Source of the DNA: Cohnella caldifontis
Lineage (GTDB): Bacteria; Bacillota; Bacilli; Paenibacillales; Paenibacillaceae
Assembly (NCBI RefSeq): GCF_029360585.1
Contig: NZ_JAQZSJ010000024.1
Span: 1-64,000 of the forward strand
Length of the DNA: 64,000 nucleotides
Direction of reading: 5' to 3'
The translations under genes and the position numbers were made by a program. Under the pieces are notes generated by a model that saw nothing but the letters and a program-made list of their open reading frames with translations, was not told the DNA's origin and ran no database searches. The first letter of the stretch is position 1. Each line of letters starts with the position of its first letter. This document shows positions 17,161 through 25,901 of this stretch, piece after piece.

Positions 17161-17403
17161 ATGGATCACTTGCTCTTCATATGCGAACGCTGTTTGAACC
17201 AACGAGTCGCGGTTGCGACCGTTGACGGCCGGATCCACGAAGGAGTACTCGTTCGATACGATAATCAACACGTTTATCTGAATGTATCCCCTGCCTACAT
17301 CGCGAACAAAGCGACCACGAAAGCGTTCGGATTTCCCATTCTCGCACTGGCTTTGTTCGACATTTTGGCGATCTCATTAATCGCGGGAGGGTTCTTTATT
17401 TAA
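17161..17403 (+). CDS. Small membrane protein with an Sm/LSm-like N-terminal domain
   Basis: 80 residues. Residues ~14-45 (RVAVATVDGRIHEGVLVRYDN then HVYLNV) read like an Sm/Hfq fold: strand, glycine turn, strand with the G-x-L-x-x-x-D pattern, strand. The C-terminal ~25 residues (FPILALALFDILAISLIAGG) form one membrane segment. A CERC pair lies at residues 8-11. ATG 17161 has an excellent AAGGAGAGG site. I know of no characterised homologue; RNA or nucleotide binding at the membrane is only a guess. Confidence 0.6.
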   Translation: MDHLLFICERCLNQRVAVATVDGRIHEGVLVRYDNQHVYLNVSPAYIANKATTKAFGFPILALALFDILAISLIAGGFFI

Positions 17404-17473
17404 TCCGTTTCCGAATGAGCTCCCCGCTCCCCAAGACGAGGATATCCTTGCCTGGCAAAAATGTTTTCATTAA

Positions 17474-17511
17474 AAGAGCGTTCCCCCTCCTTCTGGAGGA
17501 AGAACGCTCTT
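17474..17511. terminator. Bidirectional terminator between the LSm-like gene and the GH66 locus
   Basis: The stem AAGAGCGTT/AACGCTCTT encloses an inner CCTCC/GGAGG stem. On the minus strand it ends in TTTTAAT, closing the binding-protein gene at 17520. It also lies downstream of the rightward small gene. Confidence 0.82.
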
Positions 17512-17519
17512 CTCGTACT

Positions 17520-18815
17520 TCAAGGGGACGCCAAAATGGCGTCGATCTTCGCCGCGCTCTCGCGGAGCGCTTCGGCGACGGGCCGTTCCCCCTCGAATAT
17601 CCGGGTCACCATGCGGGAGAACTCGTCGTCCACTTCGTCCCATTGCGGAACGGGAGGACGCGGCTCGGCGTGCTGAAGCTGGTCGACGTAAACGCGGAAC
17701 ACGGGCTGCAGCTTGGCCCGGTCGAAATCCCGGATGGCCGGGATCAATCCCGTCTCCGCCATGATTTCCTGCACCGGTTCGGACACCATGAATTTCATGA
17801 ACGTCCATGCTTCCTGCGGATGGCGGGAACCTCGGAACAGCACCAGGTTCTCTCCGCCGATGACGGAGGTGCCATCCCGTTCTTCCGACGGGAACAATCC
17901 GGTCGCCATGTCGTCCAGCAGAGCATGGTTTTCCGTATGCTCATTCGACGTGAAAAACCAATGCGCTTCGTCGATCATGAGGATTTTGCGGCCGAATAAG
18001 CCGTCCCAGCCTCCCGGCTCCCCTCCCACGACGGTCGGGCTGATCAATCCTTCGTCGAACCATGCTTTCAGCTTCCGCATCGCCTTCACGCTGGCCGGAC
18101 TGTCCAGGTATCCGCCAGCTTTGTCCAGCGCGGGACTCAGCAGCTCGCCGCCGAGCGTACGGAAATAAGGCAGCATTCCCCACGTGCTCGAACAGCAGAT
18201 GCTGACGCCGTACAGCCCCGGATCATTCGCTTTCAGTCTCCGCGAAGCCGCGATGAGCTCGTCGAACGTCGCGGGCGGAGCCGACAGACCGGCTTCCTTC
18301 AGCAACGTTCGGTTGTAAATCGGCACCATCGTCGTCGCGTTAAGCGGGATGCCGTAATAACGTCCGTCGTAAAGATTCGTCTGGATCAGAGAGCCGGTAA
18401 ACCGGTCTTGGTACTCGCCGAAGTCGGGCATGGCGGTCAGATCGGTGAGCGCGCCGCTGCGGGCGAACTGCGGCACCCAGATGATGTCCATCCGCATGAC
18501 GTCCGGCTGCTTGTCGTCGGCGACCGCAGCGACGATATTGTCGTTCAATTGGGACGTATAGTTCTGCCGCACCGCATGCACGGCGACGTTCGGGTGTTCC
18601 TTCTCGAACAGCGGCAGCACGCGGTCTTCGAACACTCGGGTCTCGACGTCGCTGTACGTATGCCAGAACTGCAATTCGACCTTGGCTCCGGATGCCGAAT
18701 CCCGTCCCGATGCGTTCGGTTCCTCGACCAGCGTATAGGGGGAACATGCCGCAAGCGTCGAGAACAGCGGCAAAACCGCCAACCATCGCCGAATGATCCG
18801 TCCTCCGTGCCTCAA
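17520..18815 (-). CDS. Second sugar-binding lipoprotein of the GH66 locus
   Basis: 431 residues, CUT1-type extracellular binding protein. Lipobox LAAC at about residues 21-24; conserved blocks FWHTYSD, DVMRMD, NLYDGRYYGIPL and SVIGGENLVLF. It aligns along its whole length with the binding protein at 25902, so the two are paralogues. It is the last gene of the operon and its TTG start overlaps the stop of the YesN-like regulator, with an AGGGGGGAG site nearby. This coupling to a sensor pair, with no permease next to it, suggests it may present ligand to the kinase rather than, or as well as, to the transporter. Confidence 0.87.
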   Translation of the reverse strand: MRHGGRIIRRWLAVLPLFSTLAACSPYTLVEEPNASGRDSASGAKVELQFWHTYSDVETRVFEDRVLPLFEKEHPNVAVHAVRQNYTSQLNDNIVAAVADDKQPDVMRMDIIWVPQFARSGALTDLTAMPDFGEYQDRFTGSLIQTNLYDGRYYGIPLNATTMVPIYNRTLLKEAGLSAPPATFDELIAASRRLKANDPGLYGVSICCSSTWGMLPYFRTLGGELLSPALDKAGGYLDSPASVKAMRKLKAWFDEGLISPTVVGGEPGGWDGLFGRKILMIDEAHWFFTSNEHTENHALLDDMATGLFPSEERDGTSVIGGENLVLFRGSRHPQEAWTFMKFMVSEPVQEIMAETGLIPAIRDFDRAKLQPVFRVYVDQLQHAEPRPPVPQWDEVDDEFSRMVTRIFEGERPVAEALRESAAKIDAILASP

Positions 18816-20449
18816 CCCTCTCCCCCCTCGCCTTTTCGTGCCCGGATCCGGTATTCAACGGGCGTGCATCCGGTTTCCCGTTTGAACATTTTCAGAAAAT
18901 GCTTCGCGCTGTTAAACCCGCATTGGATGCCGACATCGAACACTTTCAGCGTCGTCGTCTCCAGCAGGTGGCGGGCGTAGCGGATGCGCAGCCGGATGAC
19001 GTAATCGATGAAATTGAGTCCCACGCGGCGCTTGAACGTCTCGCTGAAATAGTTGCGGCTCATGTGCACGCTGTCCGCGACTTCCTGCAAGGACAACTCG
19101 GACCGGTAATGCTCTTGAATGTAGAGGATCGCAGACTGGATCGCCTGGGTGCCGCCGGATGGGTCCGGGGATGCCGGCAGCGCTGGCGCCCCCCTGAGAT
19201 CCGCGCCTTGGCGGAAGCGGGAGCTTACGATGGCGATGACGTCTTCCAAGCTTTCCGCCTGCCGAAGCTTCTCGTTCTCTTCCATTAACAGCTCCAGCCG
19301 CTCCTCGGCTTTCAGGAAATGCCGGCTGGTCGCGATCCGCAGCAGCAAGTCGCCGGCCAACTTGCGGATATCATCCGGCGCGATCGTCCGCGAACGCCAC
19401 AGCTCGAAAATTTGGCCCAACGTCCGTTCGCAGGCGGCTGCATCGGACTCTGCCAGCTTGCGGGAGAACCGTTCGCGCAACGCGGCCGCTTGCTCTCGCG
19501 CTTCCGCCCCCGCGTCGGCCGCATCTCCGGAGACCGATGCGGGATTTCGGGCGATTTCGCCGTCGTAGCAACCCCCAATGCCTTCGAAAAAGGCGCGCGC
19601 GAACGCGCGCTCGGCCCAGCTATAGGCATCCGGCAACCGTCCGAGATCATGGAAAAGCGGGCTGATGCCGACCGTCACGCGGGATCCGTCCTGCCCGCCG
19701 GTTTCGGCGGCTAATAGAGCGCTATGGGCCTCGCGCACGCGCGCGCCGGCCATTCCGGCGGAATTCCCTTCCGCTCCGTCCGGGAGCAGCAACGCAAGCT
19801 CTCTCTCGTTGATCGCGCAGAGCGCCCCTTCGGGGAAGAGCTCGGCCAGCTTCCGGGTCCGGCGCTCGGGTTCCCTTCCGACCCCCGCAACGTTCCATCG
19901 CCAGATGGACAGGACATAGGGCCCCGGGAACTCGCCGGCATAACGCGGCAATTCCGCCGGTTGTCCGCTTAAGGCCCTCTGCATCTCCGTTTCCAGAAGA
20001 TGCCGCTCGCGCTTCTTCTCTTCTCGCGCGTACAGAGCCGAATGTTCCTCCAGAGACCGCTCTCCGTCGAGACGCCGCCGGCACTCCTCGAGCAGCCGCG
20101 TCACGTCTTCCGGCTCCATCGTCGGCTTCAGCAAATAATCGACGACGGCGCCGAGCTGTACCGCTTGCCGGGCATATTCGAAATCGCTGTAGCTGCTGAT
20201 CAGGATCGCTTTCAGATGCGGCCGGCTTCGCCTGGCGAGGCGAATGAGCTCGAGCCCGTCCATGACGGGCATCTTGATATCGGTAATCAGAATATCGACT
20301 TCCTTCTCGATCACCAAGCCGAGCGCGGCTTCTCCGTTGCCGGCCTCGCCCGCCAGCTCGATCCCGGCTCCCTTCCAATCGACGGTGGATGCGAGGCCGT
20401 ACCGGATGATCGGCTCGTCGTCGACGATCAGCGCTTTATACGCCGCCAT
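18812..20449 (-). CDS. YesN-like AraC-type response regulator
   Basis: 545 residues: receiver domain with Asp57 (LITDIKMP), a long helical middle region, and a C-terminal AraC helix-turn-helix pair over roughly the last 100 residues (SLQEVADSVHMSRNYFSETF and the GFNSAKHFLKMFKRETG block). The start overlaps the kinase gene by 14 bases with AGGAG upstream, and its stop overlaps the next binding-protein gene. It is expected to activate the GH66/transport operon in response to extracellular sugar. Confidence 0.9.
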   Translation of the reverse strand: MAAYKALIVDDEPIIRYGLASTVDWKGAGIELAGEAGNGEAALGLVIEKEVDILITDIKMPVMDGLELIRLARRSRPHLKAILISSYSDFEYARQAVQLGAVVDYLLKPTMEPEDVTRLLEECRRRLDGERSLEEHSALYAREEKKRERHLLETEMQRALSGQPAELPRYAGEFPGPYVLSIWRWNVAGVGREPERRTRKLAELFPEGALCAINERELALLLPDGAEGNSAGMAGARVREAHSALLAAETGGQDGSRVTVGISPLFHDLGRLPDAYSWAERAFARAFFEGIGGCYDGEIARNPASVSGDAADAGAEAREQAAALRERFSRKLAESDAAACERTLGQIFELWRSRTIAPDDIRKLAGDLLLRIATSRHFLKAEERLELLMEENEKLRQAESLEDVIAIVSSRFRQGADLRGAPALPASPDPSGGTQAIQSAILYIQEHYRSELSLQEVADSVHMSRNYFSETFKRRVGLNFIDYVIRLRIRYARHLLETTTLKVFDVGIQCGFNSAKHFLKMFKRETGCTPVEYRIRARKGEGGEG

Positions 20450-22268
20450 TGTCCGCTTCTCCTCTCGGCGTCATGATCAGTTCCACGTCCGTGCCGCGGT
20501 CCGGTTCGCTGCGGATGGAAACGCCGCTGCCCGGCCCGCAAAACAACTGAAGCGTCTCATGGACGTGCCGCAGACCGATCCCGAACATGCCCGGCTTCGG
20601 GGACTCCCCTTCTTGCCGCATTAACGATCGGAGGCGGACGGGATCGATGCCGACTCCGTCGTCGGAGACGGTGATCGCGACGGTCCCCGGAACGGGCGAC
20701 TCCCGACGGGCGACCGCAAGCCGCAGCGTTCCCCGTTCCGCCCGGGAAGCAAGCCCGTGGAAAATCGCGTTTTCCACGATCGGCTGCAGCAGCATCCGGG
20801 GCATTTCGACGTCCAGCAGCGCTTCGTCCGCTTCGATCTCCAGCCTCAATCCTTCCCCATAGCGGAGCCGCTGGATGAGCATGTATTGGTCCAGCATCCG
20901 GAGTTCTTGGCGGATCGTCGTCATCATCCCCGATTTGCCCATGCTCGACTCCATGAGTTCCACCAACGCGGCGATGCCTTTGTAAGCGCCTTCGGAATGA
21001 TTCAGCCGGATCATCCAACGGATCGTCGACAGCGTGTTATACAGAAAATGGGGGTTGATCTGGTGCCGCAGCGCGCGGATTTCGGCTTCCCGCTTGCGCG
21101 CGCCCGCCTCGTCCACTTCCCGGACCAACGTCTCGATTTGCCCGGCCATTTGGTTGAACCGAAGGCTCAGCTTGCCGATTTCGTCGCGGGAACGGATGCG
21201 GGTCCGCGCTTTGAAATCGCTGTTTTCGATCGCTGCCATCTGCCGGGTCAGCTCCTGGAGCGGACGGGTGATCCGCGTCGAGAAGAGCAGGCCGACCAGC
21301 AGCGCGGCGAACAGGAACAGGAGCGTGTAAAGGGAGATTTTGCGCTGCAGCGACTCGATGTCCCCGATGATTTCCTTGACCGGCACTTGCCCGACGAGTT
21401 TCCACCCGTTGGCCATTCGCACCGATACGACATAAAAGTCCTCCCCTCCCAGCTTCGTTTGGAATTCCAGCTCCTCGTCTCGCTGGCTGCCGATCCGCCG
21501 GGCAAGCTCGCGGTCCGGCAGCGGCTTGCCCCACCGGTCCGGGTCGGCGTCGATCATCACTTGACCCGAACCGTCGACGACGGACCAGCGCCCGGTTCGG
21601 CCGAGCTGGATCCGCTGGGCGGCATCGAGGAGCAGCTGGCCGTCCAGGTTGACGAGAATGACGCCTTCCGTCTCCCTCGACTTCAGATCCCGGAACGCGT
21701 CGACCAGCGTCAATACGAGCTCGGTGTTGTCCCCTCCGCCGCTGAACGGATCGTAACCGAGCGGCAGCCAAATTTCGTTGGCCTTATTGCCCACGACTTG
21801 GCTGTACCAGTCGTGGCCCGACAGCGTGTACCGTTTGACCTTGGACGCGTTGAACAGGCCGCTGCCCCAGCTCTCTCCCCGTTCTCTCAAAATGTAAATG
21901 CTGCGCACGAACGAGCTGGCGTATATCGTATCGTTAAGCGTTTGGCCGATGGATTCCTTGATTCCGAATGTTTCGTCCACGGTCAAATTCCCCTGCCGCT
22001 CCCGGTTCAAGGCATCCTGCAGCCGCGTGTTGCGGAAAATCTGCTGCCCCATGTCCGTGCCGACCGTCAGCATCAGGGACAAATAATCGGCCGTCTGCTT
22101 CGCCCCTTGTTCGGCGGAGGTTCGGACATGGCTTCCGATGATGGAAACCGTAGAACCGTAATAGGTCGTGCTGATCAAGGTCGCGGACAGGAGGATCAAG
22201 CTCAGCACCATGGCGACCAGCTTCGTGGACACTTTCTCGAACAGCCGCTTCTTCAGCCATTTGATCAT
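20436..22268 (-). CDS. YesM-like sensor histidine kinase
   Basis: 610 residues. Membrane segments at about 14-34 and 295-315 flank an extracellular Cache-like sensor region; a HAMP domain (RITRPLQELTRQM) follows, then the His_kinase block with the phospho-accepting histidine near residue 398 (LRHQINPHFLYNTL) and an HATPase domain (N box VENAIFHGL). This is the LytS/YesM class that partners YesN-type regulators. It lies 67 bases behind the GH66 gene on the same strand, so the sensor is produced together with the enzyme it controls. Confidence 0.9.
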   Translation of the reverse strand: MIKWLKKRLFEKVSTKLVAMVLSLILLSATLISTTYYGSTVSIIGSHVRTSAEQGAKQTADYLSLMLTVGTDMGQQIFRNTRLQDALNRERQGNLTVDETFGIKESIGQTLNDTIYASSFVRSIYILRERGESWGSGLFNASKVKRYTLSGHDWYSQVVGNKANEIWLPLGYDPFSGGGDNTELVLTLVDAFRDLKSRETEGVILVNLDGQLLLDAAQRIQLGRTGRWSVVDGSGQVMIDADPDRWGKPLPDRELARRIGSQRDEELEFQTKLGGEDFYVVSVRMANGWKLVGQVPVKEIIGDIESLQRKISLYTLLFLFAALLVGLLFSTRITRPLQELTRQMAAIENSDFKARTRIRSRDEIGKLSLRFNQMAGQIETLVREVDEAGARKREAEIRALRHQINPHFLYNTLSTIRWMIRLNHSEGAYKGIAALVELMESSMGKSGMMTTIRQELRMLDQYMLIQRLRYGEGLRLEIEADEALLDVEMPRMLLQPIVENAIFHGLASRAERGTLRLAVARRESPVPGTVAITVSDDGVGIDPVRLRSLMRQEGESPKPGMFGIGLRHVHETLQLFCGPGSGVSIRSEPDRGTDVELIMTPRGEADNGGV

Positions 22269-22335
22269 CGGAGTCCCAACCGTTTACGGGAATTTGTTAC
22301 TTCGAGTATAGCACAGGGCTGCGCAGCCGCGGCGG

Positions 22336-24072
22336 TTAACTCGCCGCGGATCCCGCGCGCAGACGGATGAATACGACGGTCCACACGTCCAAGCGCGGCA
22401 GCGTGAACCGGGCGAACCGGCCGCCGTCCTCTCCCTTGCGCACCCATTCCCAGCCCAGCGGGATCGGCGCGATCGACTCCCCGTCCGGCGACGCGGCGTA
22501 GATGCCTTCGATTTCTTCGACCACTTCCACGGTCGCTTCGATTCCGCCCAGCGATTTCGGACGGGAGGCTTTCGGCGCATGCCAGTCGTCGTTATCCAGG
22601 CCGACGAGATTGACGAGATGGATGACATACGCGTCCGGTTTTTCCTTGGCGATCGTCCAGACGGTACCCGTCCGCGCTTCCGTCGAGAATCGGATATGCC
22701 CGTCCGCCGCCGCGAACGTCAGCTCGTTGTTGATGCCTCCGGTGAACGCTTCCGTCCAGTCGTCCATTGCCGGATCGAAAAGCAGGTCCCGGTACATCAC
22801 GATGAAATCGGCATGCCGGATCAGCCGTTCGCGGAAAGCGGGAGACGCCTGGCCGTATTTCGGATAATAGGGATCGGCCAATACGCCGCCGTTCTCCCCG
22901 AGCAGCAGGTGATAAGCGCCGGAGGCGCAGATCGCCGCCATCGCGAAGAGTGCTCCGGTCTCGGCCTGCTCCGGGTCGGCCGGATGCTCCGGATGGAACG
23001 CCGGCAAATAGGCGGCCAGGATGATCGGCTTCCGGGTGAGCGCCCGGGTCCGCCGGACGAGCGCGTACAAGTCCTGAAGCCTCGTGACCGGGTCCCACAC
23101 TTCGATGTAGACCGCATCCTGCGAGGCTTCCGCCGTCGCATGAACGGGGTACGTGCCGACGTTGTTGAAAATCAGTCCGGCCTCCGACAGCTTCTCCCGG
23201 GTCCGGTTAATGAGCGCCGGATATAAGTCCCGCAGCCGCACCGCTTCGAAGCCTCCGTCTTCCGTCTTGCGCAGCGCCCGCTTCGGAAATCCGTACTGGT
23301 CGAGGTGCAGGCCGTCGAACCCCCATTCGACCGCGCTTCGGAACTCGTCCGTCACGCGCTCCGTCCACGCCGATCCGGGCGAGATGTCCATGATAAAGAA
23401 GTAATTCCCGAGGCTGTACGGGGTGCCGTCGTTGCGATACAACAGCTGCTCCGGGTGCTCGCTCGCGTAATCCGGCAAGCTGGCGTACACGGCGGCATAA
23501 GCGAGCGAGGCGATGCCCCTTTCCTGCAGCGCGGCGATTTTCCCGCGGACCGCGGCGAACGAGATCGTGCGCCCGAGCGGATCGGTGAACGGGTCCTCGT
23601 CCGTCAGCAGGCGGTCGTGCCGGTACATCCAATCGTAGAATTGCACGACGTTCAGATGGCAGCGGAGCAGGAAATCGGCATCCGCGGAATCCCGATCGCC
23701 GGGCGCGAAATCGCTCAGGAACCCGTAACGGGGCGCTTCTCTCCAATGGGCGGCCACGTCGAACGCCGTCTCCCCGGCGATCGGCGCTATCCCTTCCGTC
23801 TGCGCGAACACGCCGTACGCGCCGCTGCCGGCGAAGCCGGGCAGAGAGATTTCCGCGCGAATCGGCTCGCCTTCTTCCTCCCTAGCGAGCGCGCCGACGC
23901 CTTGCAGGACGATCCGATCCCATGCTTGCACCTGCCAACGAAAACGAATGCACTCGGAGGCACCCTCTTCTCCATCGTCCGCGTCTGGCAATTCGACGAG
24001 AATCCGCACCGCCTCTCCGGGCCGAAATTGGGCCTTGCGGGGAAGCAGGCGCAGGGACAACGTATCGTTCAC
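22336..24072 (-). CDS. Glycoside hydrolase family 66 enzyme (dextranase/CITase type), without signal peptide
   Basis: 578 residues. The family-66 landmarks are present: NVVQFYDWMYRHD near residue 145, the nucleophile aspartate in FDGLHLDQYGFPKR (~residue 260), and the candidate acid/base glutamate in VYIEVWDP (~residue 325). The family cleaves or cyclises alpha-1,6-glucans. There is no signal peptide and no carbohydrate-binding module, and the protein is short for the family, so it is probably cytoplasmic and acts on imported isomaltooligosaccharides. The GTG start has TAGGAGGAG upstream, 12 bases after the permease stop. Confidence 0.85.
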   Translation of the reverse strand: MNDTLSLRLLPRKAQFRPGEAVRILVELPDADDGEEGASECIRFRWQVQAWDRIVLQGVGALAREEEGEPIRAEISLPGFAGSGAYGVFAQTEGIAPIAGETAFDVAAHWREAPRYGFLSDFAPGDRDSADADFLLRCHLNVVQFYDWMYRHDRLLTDEDPFTDPLGRTISFAAVRGKIAALQERGIASLAYAAVYASLPDYASEHPEQLLYRNDGTPYSLGNYFFIMDISPGSAWTERVTDEFRSAVEWGFDGLHLDQYGFPKRALRKTEDGGFEAVRLRDLYPALINRTREKLSEAGLIFNNVGTYPVHATAEASQDAVYIEVWDPVTRLQDLYALVRRTRALTRKPIILAAYLPAFHPEHPADPEQAETGALFAMAAICASGAYHLLLGENGGVLADPYYPKYGQASPAFRERLIRHADFIVMYRDLLFDPAMDDWTEAFTGGINNELTFAAADGHIRFSTEARTGTVWTIAKEKPDAYVIHLVNLVGLDNDDWHAPKASRPKSLGGIEATVEVVEEIEGIYAASPDGESIAPIPLGWEWVRKGEDGGRFARFTLPRLDVWTVVFIRLRAGSAAS

Positions 24073-24084
24073 AACGGACTCCTC

Positions 24085-24912
24085 CTAGTTTTTCACGCCG
24101 CCGTCCGATAGGTTGGCTTGCACGAATTGTTTTTGAAAGAGCAGAAACACGAGAATCGTCGGAACGAGCGCGATGATCGAACCCGCGAAGAACAAGCCGT
24201 AGAACGACGCGTATTGGCCGCGGAACAGCTGCAGGGCGACGGGCAGCGTCCGATGGGCCTCCGATTTCATCACGGTCAGCGCGACGACGAATTCGTCCCA
24301 CGTTCCTTGGAAAGAGAAAATCGCCAGCGTGCCCAGCGCGGGCAGCGACATCGGGATGTAGACCGAACGGAAAACCGTAAAACGTCCTCCTCCGTCGATG
24401 ACGATCGATTCTTCCAGCTCGCGCGGAATCCGCTCGAAAAACCCGCGCAGGAAGAACGTGCTCCCGACAAGACCCGAGCCGACGTACAGCAGGACGAGTC
24501 CGGCATAGTTATCGACGAGATGCAAGCTTTTGAGAATCGTGAACTGCGGAATGATGTTGATGATGGCAGGCACGAACAGCGTGAAAACGAACAAACGGAA
24601 TAGGAGCTCCTTGCCCGGAAACTCGAATCTCGCGAACGAATAGGCCATGCAGGACGACAGCATCAGCGAGAACGCCATGGTCGCCGCGGTCACGAGAAGA
24701 CTGTTGGCGAAAAACAGCTGAAAATGGTTTTTGCCCCAAGCCTCCGCGAAATTGCCGAGCGTTTTCGCGTCGGTCATGAGCTTCTGCGGGCTGGGGAGGC
24801 TGTAGTTATCCGTCGTCATCGCCGTGAGCAGCATGTAAACGAACGGGCCGACGACGACGGCGATGCCGGCGATCAGCACAAGGTGAAGAAGCGCCGCTCT
24901 GAGCTTCGACAT
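24085..24912 (-). CDS. Sugar ABC transporter permease, MalG type
   Basis: 275 residues with six membrane segments and the EAA loop (ELEESIVIDGGGRF) facing the ATPase, as in CUT1 inner-membrane subunits. GGAGGGAGAGG precedes ATG 24912; 12 bases separate it from the other permease. No ATPase gene occurs in the operon, so a shared MsmX-type ATPase encoded elsewhere is likely. The neighbouring GH66 gene suggests alpha-1,6-glucan oligosaccharides as cargo. Confidence 0.9.
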   Translation of the reverse strand: MSKLRAALLHLVLIAGIAVVVGPFVYMLLTAMTTDNYSLPSPQKLMTDAKTLGNFAEAWGKNHFQLFFANSLLVTAATMAFSLMLSSCMAYSFARFEFPGKELLFRLFVFTLFVPAIINIIPQFTILKSLHLVDNYAGLVLLYVGSGLVGSTFFLRGFFERIPRELEESIVIDGGGRFTVFRSVYIPMSLPALGTLAIFSFQGTWDEFVVALTVMKSEAHRTLPVALQLFRGQYASFYGLFFAGSIIALVPTILVFLLFQKQFVQANLSDGGVKN

Positions 24913-24924
24913 GGCCTCTCCCTC

Positions 24925-25821
24925 CTAATATTCGATCCGTTCGCGGCCGATCGAGCGCTGCTGCGAATAGGTCAAGGCGAAAATCAGCACTCCGAGGCAG
25001 ACGCTGATGGCGGACGCGTAGCCGAAATCGAAGTATTGAAACGCCTGTTTGTACAGGTACGTATTGAGCAGCTGCGTGCTGTCCATCGGCCCGCCTTGGG
25101 TAATCGCGTACACTTGGATGAACGCTTGGATCGCCCCGTTGATCAGGTTGATGATCACGTACAGCGTCAGCGGGCGGACGAGCGGCAGCGTGATGCGGTG
25201 AAACAGCGAAGCCGGCTTCGCCCCGTCGATTTCCGCGGCTTCGTACAGCGATTTCGGGATCGATTGAAGCGCCGCCAGGTAGAGCACCATGACCCATCCG
25301 GCCCCTTTCCAGATGCTGACGAGCCAGACGACGAGGTTGGCCGTCCACGTGTTCTGCAGCCAGCCGATCGGTTCCCCGATCAGGCGCAGCACGTCGACGA
25401 GCGCGTAGTTGATGAGGCCTTCATGCCCGTCCGCGAACAGGAACCGGAACAAATACGACACGACGATCCACGAGCTGATGACGGGAATGTAGTAGATCAG
25501 GCGCCATAACACTTTAAGCCGGACCGTCTTCGCTTGGATGATCAGCGCGAGGATCACGCCGGCGATCCATTGGCCGGGCACGGTGACCGCGGCCATGAGC
25601 AGCGAGTTGCGCAAGGCGGTCAGGATCAGCGGATCGGTAAACACGTGTTTGTAATTGGCAAAGCCGGCCGCCTCGCTCGTCTCCGGCTTGATCACGTTGT
25701 AATGGAAAAAGCTGATATACATCCCTTTGACCATCGGATACAGCACGAAAGCCAGCGTGAGCGCGAGGCCGACCGAGAGATAAGGCGATACTTGGGCGTA
25801 CTGTTTGAGCGCTTTGCGCAT
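24925..25821 (-). CDS. Sugar ABC transporter permease, MalF type
   Basis: 298 residues with six membrane segments and the EAA loop (LYEAAEIDGAKPASLF), the first of the two CUT1 permeases. AAGGAAGGGGG lies upstream of ATG 25821. It follows the binding-protein gene after an 80-base gap holding a strong hairpin and T tract, which should keep its level below that of the binding protein. It would form a heterodimer with the MalG-type subunit. Confidence 0.9.
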   Translation of the reverse strand: MRKALKQYAQVSPYLSVGLALTLAFVLYPMVKGMYISFFHYNVIKPETSEAAGFANYKHVFTDPLILTALRNSLLMAAVTVPGQWIAGVILALIIQAKTVRLKVLWRLIYYIPVISSWIVVSYLFRFLFADGHEGLINYALVDVLRLIGEPIGWLQNTWTANLVVWLVSIWKGAGWVMVLYLAALQSIPKSLYEAAEIDGAKPASLFHRITLPLVRPLTLYVIINLINGAIQAFIQVYAITQGGPMDSTQLLNTYLYKQAFQYFDFGYASAISVCLGVLIFALTYSQQRSIGRERIEY

Positions 25822-25842
25822 GGGCGAACCCCCTTCCTTTCC

Positions 25843-25888
25843 GGAAAAAGAACGGCGGCCGGCCGATGCGGGATCGGTCCGGTCGCCG
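25843..25888 (-). terminator. Intercistronic terminator/attenuator between binding protein and permeases
   Basis: A GC-rich stem of about 14 bp at 25853-25888 with two small bulges is followed on the minus strand by TTCTTTTT. It lies inside the operon, so partial termination would give more binding protein than permease. Confidence 0.75.
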
Positions 25889-25901
25889 TCCGCGGCGTCG
25901 G

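Noticed and set aside
20757-22370. Long open frame of about 537 codons opposite the YesM-like kinase gene
   Set aside because: GC-rich coding DNA leaves the opposite strand open by chance; the translation is Arg/Asp/His-rich, resembles no protein, and lacks a ribosome binding site.
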